Part shown: in pieces, positions 56,233 to 64,000 of the stretch
Position numbering within the stretch: the stretch's first letter is position 1
How the letters are laid out: every line of letters begins with the position of its first letter
NCBI GenBank assembly: GCA_907163375.1
Contig: CAJQUW010001831.1
Span: 36,318-100,317 of the forward strand
Source: Prostheceraeus crozeri
Lineage: Eukaryota; Platyhelminthes; Polycladida; Euryleptidae
DNA: 64,000 bases
Direction of reading: 5' to 3'
The notes under the pieces: model-generated
Seen by the model: only the letters and a program-made list of their open reading frames with translations
Databases searched by the model: none
Told to the model about the DNA's origin: nothing
Program-made: the position numbers and the translations under genes

Positions 56233-57769
56233 ACTTCAAATTCCTTCAATGTTCTAGAATTTGCAACTTTTTTAAAATGTACAATCTATTAACATAATAG
56301 CAACATCAGAAGCTGGTTTGATGTGTGAAATAGATCAACAGTAATGTCCACAGCTACCGTTATCCACTTCATTTCTTGGAAGCATTTTAGACCTTTACAT
56401 CCCCTCTAAACATCATATGCATAGTGTTTCAACATTGCAAAGCAGATAGCAAGTTTTGCATGCATATCGAACACTGCACACAGATTACCCATCATACACA
56501 ATAACAAGTTTCAATCAATAACTAATTATTGCAGCAGCTGGTTACAACAAATTGCAACAAGCTTCGGTTGCTTCAGACTATCACGAAAACTACACTGATA
56601 GCATACATCGACGCTTTGTGACTTCCAGTGATGAGTATCATTATTGCTTGAAAGTACAGTGCGAGTAAATGACTATCAAATTCTTCTCTACACCATTACA
56701 AGACACGTATGAAAGCTGGCAAAATGTTATCAAAGACAAACTATTTAGATTTTTCTTCTTCCTCGTTTAGCATCCACATTTTCCATGTATGGGGTCGGAC
56801 GGCCCTTCCTTGTTTAGTTTGCACAAGTAATTATTGTCTCACTGGCGACCAATTCGAAGGATCAATAATAAATTCAGAAATCGGCCGTCGGCCGTGCACC
56901 TTGGAAAAATAAATAATTGTTAGAAGGCCGATATTTTGAAAGGCAATTTGTCAAATAAATACTATTTCCTGTATTTCAACAATCTCAAAACAATAACTGC
57001 ACAATGATAAAACACCAGCCAGATGTGCCACAATGGGTACGAAATTTGTCCAGTACTGTAGTGTACTGATAGCTATTTATTCACTTTTTTTGGGGGCCTC
57101 AGTTCGTATGCTGTCCTCATTGCCTCTCGGTAGCTGCTTCGTACTTCCGTGTCCTCGTCCTCGGAGATCGAGGTCTTCATGGAATCAATACTACACCTTT
57201 TTCCCAGTTAGCAAAATGTTCACTCAAGGTCATCCTAAGTAGGAGCTATTTAGAGAATATGTCTAGGCCCCCGAGGGACGTTTCCTGATGACTATTTTAC
57301 TTGATTTGTGATGGTCAATGAAATTAACGCGCTTCACATTAAAATTCGCGCTCAAAAGCAGCTCCCTAGTATTAAGAAAAGCTGTAAGTTATTCACAGGG
57401 CACTTGCAGCAGTTGTTGATCTAAGTACTGTAATAGAAATAGGCAGTGTGAAAAAATTGGCCGACTTTTTAGGCCTAGCACTAGCCTCGAGAAATAACTA
57501 GTTTAGAAACCGGTTACTGGCCGCCGCCTCGGAAAGTAAATGATTGGCCGGTTTTTCGCCTGTGGATTAATCTAAAAATTCTAAAATGTGCGCGCTATTT
57601 TGAAATTAAAAAGTTTGTTTAGAGCAATACTTTAGAAGAAGCGTGGTCAGTCTGTGAGATATCATTGGTAGAGGATTGCATTAAAACATAGCCCATAAGT
57701 CGTTCCACCCTGTCATTCTGCATGTATTCTGTCAACATTTCCTATTTGAACTCCATCGTTGAATTTCAG
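56233..57769. other. End of the XRCC6 intron, no gene
   Basis: A weak direct similarity exists between 56870-56920 and 57508-57550 (GAAA..CGG....GGCCG..., then GGAAA.AATAAATGATTG-like). It may be remnants of one repeat. The intron closes with CATCGTTGAATTTCAG. Confidence 0.4.
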
Positions 57770-57931
57770 CTGATGCTGAAGCAGTGGACGCTGCGAAGGA
57801 GATCGTCAAGAAATTAACTGTCAAATTTGACCCTGAAAACTTCGAAAATCCGAAACTTCAAACATTCTACGTTAATTTGGAAGCTCTTGCTTTAGATAGA
57901 GACGAACCTGAGAAAGTCGTCGATCATACTG
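57770..57931 (+). CDS. XRCC6: XRCC6 (Ku70) internal exon, C-terminal arm
   Basis: This 162-bp exon (54 codons) directly continues the Ku70 sequence from the exon ending at 22704. It reads 'ADAEAVDAAKEIVKKLTVKF', then 'DPENFENPKLQTFYVNLEAL' and 'ALDRDEPEKVVDHT'. Human Ku70 has SFENPVLQ...NLEALALDLMEPEQAVD at the same place, in the arm that embraces Ku80. The acceptor is TTGAATTTCAG and the donor ACTG|GTGAGT; both junctions are phase 1, matching the upstream exon. The following exons, encoding the linker and SAP DNA-binding domain, were not recognised in 57932-64000, so the next intron is at least several kb long or continues past the window. Confidence 0.95.
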
Positions 57932-59929
57932 GTGAGTACTAATTGGTAAAAGGCGTTGTCTGGAATAATAATGCACGGGTCTTATCAATATTAATCAATT
58001 CAACACAATGAGATAACAGGAAATTGTACTAACAATCACAGTGAGTACTTCTGTAGAAGAAGTTTCGCAATCAAACGACACATGCTGTTTGTGAGTGCGA
58101 CGCCTCATTTGATATCTCTTCCCGTTTGAGATATTGTTAGACCTGCGTTGCTTTGATGTTCAACAGAACACAATCTTACCGACAGCCTCACCTGCAAGCT
58201 ATCAAACTCGATAACTTCTTTTTTCATCCTCATTTTGTGGCCAGAAACTGTTAAGTTCTTGCGAGGAAACAGACGTTCATTAGCAATTCAAAATTCTGTT
58301 AGAAATCCAAACGTTTGAGGTCTGCTCAAGCGAATTATTTCAACTTGGAATGAATTATTCTGATTATGAGTCTGAAGATGATAGCAAAATGTGTAATAAA
58401 CAGAATACTGATGTATGTGCAACCATTAATCAAGAGTAATGTTAAGAAGCAAAAGATTGTAAATTGTTGATTATTTACCAACAATTCAATCTCTACAAGA
58501 TGATATTCTTTATGTTGCCTATACAGTAACGGTATGCAATACAGCAGCACGTCAACTGAGCGAACCAATAGGAATAACGCATTCTTCAGGCAACCGTGGA
58601 GAGTCGATGAACACGGTGCGTCACCCTAGTGCTGGATAGCTGTTGCTGACTGAATCATACGCTCACAATTTGCAGTAAAATAGCGCCATCATTAACACGC
58701 ATAGCTATGTCAGCGTAGCCTCATAGGAAGGCACATAATCTGCAGTTGTTTTCTGTGTTAATCATGTTGAAGTAATATTTCTTGGACTCTGAGACAGCGT
58801 CATCGCATTAATAAACCAATTCAAAGATAGTCGAAGATGTCTTTGGACCAAATTCGCTATTGATTGAGGCATAGAGTAAGTATATTAGGTAGAGTGGTAG
58901 CTCCGCATTTATTAAATCCCCAATGTGTATACACCTTCGATTTTATTAAATGAACTCAAGGGGGATACAGCTGGGTATTGTTACCAAATGTGAGATCTGC
59001 AAATTTTTGCAGTTTTGCAGAAATTACTACGGAATTGAATGATCACGATAATACTGCGGAAGGAAATGATGGTATTTCACACATTTTCATGACAGCCTTG
59101 GAGATTTGATGTTAGCTAAATTAGCAATTCGATGGATTCACTTTCTTGCTCAACCTCAAGTGTATTTTCTTAAGCGTGATCAGAGGCAGGCAACCTGAAC
59201 AGAACAGCAGAATCAATGACAATGATTTCAATTAGCTCTGAAAGATATAAATGGGTCCACATCACTATTCAGATTCAAGAAATGAACATGAATTTAGTGA
59301 ATCATGCAATTATGCCGATGAAAATTGAATTAAAAACTTGAAATTTCAGCCAAGAAAACACAATAAGATATCGACTTTTTCATAAAGACCTGCACCATAA
59401 TGCGGCTCATGAAATTCCCTTGACAATCACCTTTATTTCCGCTTAGTTACGATGCTTATTAGCAAAAATTCATTCCTTTTGATATGCAACTTGTTTCATA
59501 CTATTTATGAAGAGACTTCATGTCGGTAGCATAAAAATTCAAAAAATTTTAGCTTTTTAAAAATTGCTCAAATAATTTTTCGGATCACAGGAACGTGATC
59601 TCCGGAAAAAACTGAATCTTTTGATACTAAAAATGTTCACTGTATACAGATACTATTTTGAGTCGACACTCTACCTATGTATACTTGTTCTATGGATTGA
59701 GCGCTTTATTAAAAAAGCACTTTTCATTTCACATTATGTATTGAGAATAATAAACAATAACAAAGGTTCCTGTTATACAAGCTGAAAAGTTATTTACAAA
59801 ATGCAGAAAATGTCTGGTTGGAAATTCTTGGTAAAAAATCTATAAAAACAAAGCAAGTAGAAAAGCACCTTCGAAAAACTTGTTGGTCTATTGCCGACCG
59901 AGAAATTAATGCTCGCGCATTAGCTCTCA
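57932..59929. other. XRCC6 intron sequence, nothing recognised
   Basis: Starts with the donor GTGAGTACT. AT-rich DNA without a recognisable element, RNA gene or the next Ku70 exon. Confidence 0.45.
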
Positions 59930-60370
59930 TGAGTGTGTGCTAAGGCGAGTCAGCATGGTGGTCTTGGCTTCCCGAAAAGAAATTTCCGATTGCGTAGCCA
60001 AACGAGTTGCAATCCTCTCAACTGCTTCAATCGCATGCTCCCCTAATTCGCCAAAGACCTAAATAGCGAAGGGGACGTATGTCCAGCATAAGCTGTCACA
60101 GTGAGGCTCATTTTCATCCAGCTTCCTCATTTCTGCTGAGACTACTGCCGATTCTTCAGTTGTGCTCGCATCAGCAATGTGTGTGATATTTTGCGGATGC
60201 ACAACCGTCAAACCGACAGCAGCTGGCCGAGCCAAGTTCCAAACAGGAATTAAAGTGTCAGCTGGTCGTGTCCTTGAATCATCAAAGCCAGTACCAAACT
60301 CTAATTTGGGATTAAGCAGATCATGTCGGAATTTTAATTCACATCAACGGGCTAAATTGACCTGTCACGC
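59930..60370 (-). pseudogene. Mobile-element-associated PD-(D/E)XK-like domain, degraded
   Basis: Minus strand, in one frame: 'LEFGTGFDDSRTRPADTLIP', 'VWNLARPAAVGLTVVHPQN', 'SAVVSAEMRKLDENEPHC' and 'LCWTYVPFAI', then a stop, then 'VFGELGEHAIEAVERIATRL' and 'AKTTMLTRLSTHS'. The order RPAD-x-LIP-x-W-x3-RPAA-x-D-x-TVV-P, then K-x2-K/D..C-x2-W-x-F-x-P-x5-GG/GEWG is the pattern of a nuclease-like C-terminal domain often found at the end of RT-containing or other mobile proteins in invertebrates. The acidic residue expected in 'AxD' is Gly here, and one stop interrupts the frame. Naming the parent element is not possible from this piece. Confidence 0.55.
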
Positions 60371-61307
60371 GGACTGGTTTAAATAGAACGGAACAAGTTT
60401 TAATTAGAATGGAAAAATGTAAAAAGGAAACTGCTGACTGTGTCTCTGACACGCAATTCATGGACGCTGCTGGTCTTTATCGCGCTGGAGTCCTGAACAG
60501 TGGGCTGTAGCTGCCTGGATGAGCACTCCTCACATGGGACGGTGCTGCTGGGGTTCCTACTCCTCCCTCTAGTGACAGAACGCGAACAGTACAGCTCCCT
60601 CAAACGTGGCTTATGGCAGTGAAATCAAATGTCGCGTCTCAAAATCATGTTAATTGCGTTCATGCAGGTTATCTGGTGCACTGTTCTGCAATATTGTAAA
60701 CAGAGACAATGAAAAGATAAATGGATAGCGTCAGCAGGATGTTCGAAGACTTTAATCAACGGTTCATCAACATTTCTTTCATGTTCGAAATTTACGTTAA
60801 TTGGATTTCACATCCGAGTCATGTTATCGACTAAGAAAGTTGAATGAACGATTCACAACAGTTTTCCGTCATTGATACTCGTGTCTGCAGCAAATACAAT
60901 GACATGTGAGAGAAAGTTGCTGATCGCACACTTCAATGAAAATCATTTTGTCGAAGAAATTCATGCAGTCTTTTCGCGTTTCGTTAATTTCTTTTCCTTT
61001 GCATAATTTGCAATCATTAAGTTGTTAGACGGCGCATAGTGTCGCGCCGTGATATTGCGGTACACATTTTTAATCCTTGATGGTAAACCAACATCATCTT
61101 GCAGTCAAATCAAGCCTGCTTCGATTTAATATCGATGCCATATTTCTTCGAATAACCGCCCTCGAACTTCTGGTTCTCCTCTGAGTGGTGGTGTGTACTA
61201 TATTGCAGGCAGTAAACGCGGATCTCTATATCTATGGAAGCGTCCGCCACTCCGACTGTTCAGATACAGCGCCTGCACGATGTTGGAAATTTACTGCGGG
61301 CGTTAGT
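60371..61307. other. No supportable gene
   Basis: Short frames only; nothing recognised before the foldback array. Confidence 0.4.
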
Positions 61308-61990
61308 AGTCCGGCAGCCAGAACGAGTTTCTGCAGGGAACGAAGCCGAAAATGAGACTTTCACAGAATGATGTACACCTCATAGTCCTGCAGCCAGCAC
61401 GAGTTTCTGCAGGGAACGAGGCCGACAATGAGACTTTCACAGAATGATGTGCACCTCATAGTCCGGCAGCCAGCACGAGTTTCTGCAGGGAACGAGGCCG
61501 AAAATGAAACTTTCACAGAATGATGTACACCTCATAGTCCGGCAGCCAGCACGAGTTTCTGCAGGGAACGAGGCCGACAATGAGACTTTCACAGAATGAT
61601 GTACACCTCATAGTCCGGCAGCCAGCACGAGTTTCTGCAGGGAACGAGGCCGACAATGAGACTTTCACAGAATGATGTACACCTCATAGTCCGGCAGCCA
61701 GCACCAGTTTCTGCAGGGAACGAAGCCGACAATGAAACTTTCACAGAATGATGTACACCTCATAGTCCGGCAGCCAGCACGAGTTTCTGCAGGGAACGAG
61801 GCCGAAAGTGACACTTTCACAGAATGACGTACACCTCATAGTCGGGCAGGCAACACGAGTATCTGCAGGAACGAAGCCGACAATGAGACTTTCACAGAAT
61901 GATGTACACCTCATAGTCCGGCAGCCAGCACGAGTTTCTGCAGGGAACGAGGCCGACAATGAGACTTTCACAGAATGATGTACACCTTAT
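61308..61990. repeat. 76-bp tandem array, nine units, in the left arm of a foldback structure
   Basis: Units start (AGTCCGGCAGCC...) at 61308, 61384, 61460, 61536, 61612, 61688, 61764, 61840 and 61915; the eighth is one base short. Each contains CACGAGTTTCTGCAGGGAAC and ACTTTCACAGAATGATGTAC. One inverse copy of the unit lies at about 62500-62575. Confidence 0.96.
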
Positions 61991-62145
61991 GCCTACTACG
62001 AATCTGCTGGTCTGACGAGTTTGAGTGAGTTCCTCTTCTTGCCAGATAGGATCAAAGAAAAACACATGTAAATCCAATGGGACGCAGATTGCAGTTTTTG
62101 GCAAAAATGAAATTTTCCATGTTTTCTCTTGTCAACTGAAAAGCA
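61915..62145 (+). repeat. Left arm of a 230-bp inverted repeat
   Basis: The last 76-bp unit and the following 155 bp are matched by the reverse complement of 62355-62575 at roughly 80% by eye. Shared blocks include AACACATGTWAATCCAATGG, GACGCAGATTGCAGT and CATGTTTTCTCTTGTCAA. Confidence 0.92.
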
Positions 62146-62354
62146 TTGAATTGTTGAAGAAGCATCGTGTATTCAATGCGATTTATGCGAGAATGTGGTT
62201 CAATGTGAATAATGTGGGCCAACATGTTGGCGTTTGCTGACAATAAGAGGCTTGTCAAATCTGAATGTGTTTAGCTTCATAGATGAATGTTCATGAACAT
62301 GATAAAAAATGACCTGAAGACATTCTTTGTCAAAATTATGGCTCTATACTTAGT
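62146..62354. other. Loop of the foldback structure
   Basis: 209 bp without coding motif between the inverted arms. Confidence 0.7.
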
Positions 62355-62575
62355 ACTTTTCATTGACAAGAGAAAACATGCAAAATTTCATTTTTACCAT
62401 ATACTGCAATCTGCGTCCCATTGGATTAACATGTGTTTTTCGTGTCTGACAAGAGGAGGAACAAATAGAACTCGGCAAACACATAGATTCGTGGTAGGCA
62501 TAGGGTGTTCATCATTCTGTGAAGGTCTCATCTTCGGTCTCGTTCCCTGCAGAAGCTCTTTCTGGCTGCCGGACT
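62355..62575 (-). repeat. Right arm of the inverted repeat, with a single 76-bp unit
   Basis: Reverse complement of 61915-62145; ends at the GGACT of the unit start. Only one tandem unit here, against nine in the left arm. Confidence 0.92.
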
Positions 62576-62651
62576 GTAGCGAGTTCTATACGTCTTTCGA
62601 TGTTGCAAACTTTTCAGGATTGCAGTATACACTATTTTAGAGAATCAGTGA

Positions 62652-62722
62652 CTCAGATGCGTTAACGGGGCGTATCTTACCTTACCTTAAAGAGACGTTA
62701 AACGGGGGTAAGATAAGGTATG
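62652..62722. repeat. Imperfect hairpin with GTATCTTACC and GGTAAGATAAGG arms
   Basis: ATCTTACC at about 62663 pairs with GGTAAGAT at about 62708; further CTTACC/GGTA words extend the fold. Possibly a solo MITE remnant. Confidence 0.45.
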
Positions 62723-64000
62723 CAGATAAACCGTACAGCTCATTTTCATCTCATGAATTTTACTCCTGAGATATCGGCTATCATTATCATCTTTCAATGA
62801 GTAGACGACTGTTCCCATGGTTGTAGTCGAATATGAATTCCACAATAGAGCCAACACTATGACGAGGAAGCTTGTGTGCGGTCAAGACTGTTGAACGAAT
62901 AAGTACTTGGACCAGCTTTTGATATGTATGAAGCAATCTTACATGTTTAGCACTGGTGTCAAATGTAATAAGCTTTCCTCTCTAGGGTAGAATCGAAATA
63001 AGATCGACTGAATTGTCGGTCGGTCTTCGTCACACCATCGTTTGAAGACAGCTTGATTTCGGTTACTGAGCATGGCAAATCGTAAATCTTGATACCGATA
63101 AACCTTGCATTCACGGAGATACTGAGCATGTATTGAAATTTCCGAATACTTCAATTAAATAGCAGCTGTGGCTCACGGCGCGCACGAAACAACTTTCTGG
63201 GATTGAAAAAAATGTCCATGAAAACGTTCAGCATATTCTGATATAGTTTTTTATGCTGATTCCTAATATGACATTTATAAAATCATTCATCGAGCTGTTT
63301 TTGAATAAATCGATATTTATTGATTTCAGAGATTTCTACACACAACAAGATCTTTCATAGTGCTTATCAAAGTGGTATTAGTACACTAGGTGTAGCCCAC
63401 ATCTATCACTAGTTGACAAACATTATACGTATAAATGTATGCCCTGAAAATGGGGCTTTCTGAATCACTTTCTGATAAAGATGACTTTGGACGCCCTTTT
63501 TTCTTTTTCTGTAAATTAATACAGTAATTCTGTAAAATGCAACAGCAAGAAATCAGCTACACTGTGTTAAAAAAACCCAATCCTGCGTTTGTAATTGCCA
63601 TGTGAATACTCCGAAAGTCGTATGCATGTGAAACACATAACCTCTGATAATTGCTTTCCTGACGATCATTGCATTCAATAAGATGTTCATTAATCAGGTC
63701 ATGATGTACATCTGTACTCAGTCTCATAGAATCTCGATAGACTTTTTCGAAGCAAACGAAACAAACTCTCCAGACAGTAGACATTCACCATGTATTGAAG
63801 AGTGTTGTTATGGGTGAACAGACACTAATCGCATGTAAGTCTGAATAAATAGAAATTCAATAATGAAAACAGAACAGCAGAGTTCGAGAGTGCGCGAATG
63901 AAGCTATGACTACTAATCAGATAGTTGTCAACAAGGCAGACAGAGGAATGTACGGAGAATGACTTAATTTTTGACAAAGCAATCGCTTCATTGTTGTCAA
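62723..64000. other. No supportable gene
   Basis: AT-rich; frames of at most 75 codons without recognised motif. No further XRCC6 exon seen. Confidence 0.45.

Larger units (their letters stand above)
22705..57769 (+). other. XRCC6: XRCC6 intron, about 35 kb, packed with transposon remains
   Basis: The intron starts GTAAATCC directly after the exon ending at 22704 and ends TTGAATTTCAG before the exon at 57770. Both junctions are phase 1: the split codon G|CT reads Ala. The two exons encode adjacent Ku70 segments, so nothing coding for Ku70 needs to be sought between them. The intron holds at least four LINE fragments, one Penelope-like element, three hAT-related coding remains, MITEs, SINEs, two large tandem arrays and two unassigned exon-like segments, all listed separately. 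Confidence 0.85.

Noticed and set aside
61741-62104. Minus-strand frames of 70-76 codons in the 76-bp array as proteins
   Set aside because: They are shadows of the tandem repeat; the 76-bp period shifts frame each unit.
57932-64000. Next XRCC6 exons (linker and SAP domain)
   Set aside because: Scanned for the expected motifs by eye; none seen, so not called.

Overview
The window looks like nuclear DNA of an invertebrate animal. It is AT-rich, has no dense or operon-like coding, and carries many degraded metazoan transposons, tRNA-derived SINEs and minisatellites. The one host gene that can be named with confidence is XRCC6 (Ku70), on the + strand. An exon at 22375-22704 and the next at 57770-57931 encode consecutive parts of the Ku70 core and C-terminal arm. 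Both have canonical splice sites and matching phase-1 junctions, so 22705-57769 is a single intron of about 35 kb. No earlier or later XRCC6 exon was recognised, so the rest of the gene is either outside the window or unseen. I cannot name the species.

Layout. 1-1660: decayed Penelope-like element (PLE), running off the left edge. 6164-6714: short LINE copy with a 15-bp target-site duplication. 8527-12938: very large 23-bp minisatellite with higher-order structure. 14989-15780: Tc1/mariner transposase with an intact N-terminal two thirds and no C-terminus. 17364-18245: PLE 3' end with a GIY-YIG endonuclease and a hammerhead-like motif behind it. 20204-22213: non-autonomous hAT-type element ending about 160 bp before the XRCC6 exon.

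Inside the XRCC6 intron are mariner and LINE fragments (24.0-24.4 kb), a foldback MITE (24.4-24.8 kb), SINEs, and a hAT transposase end with a coiled coil (28.4-29.5 kb). A third PLE (30.2-31.1 kb) has lost its catalytic box. Two LINE tails lie at 33.9-35.1 kb and a ZBED-type hAT pseudogene at 38.0-38.6 kb. A LINE at 40.3-42.7 kb is split by a TIR-bounded element whose ORF is also a hAT end with a coiled coil. Further on come three copies of a MITE family, a second 23-bp minisatellite (45.2-46.9 kb), a 63-bp repeat array (49.2-49.8 kb) and local duplications (51.8-53.6 kb). Two exon-like segments (33551-33628 on the - strand, 38982-39093 on the + strand) are unassigned.

After the second XRCC6 exon the window holds a fragment of a mobile-element PD-(D/E)XK-like domain (59.9-60.4 kb). 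It also holds a foldback structure whose left arm carries nine 76-bp tandem repeats (61.3-62.6 kb).

No multi-gene pathway or new enzymatic system is visible. The interest lies in the transposon biology: two hAT-type ends sharing a coiled-coil tail, the foldback with tandem-repeat arm, the PLE ribozyme-like motif, and the higher-order minisatellites in and around a DNA-repair gene. Host function in the window comes down to Ku70, the DNA-end-binding subunit of the Ku70/Ku80 heterodimer in non-homologous end joining.
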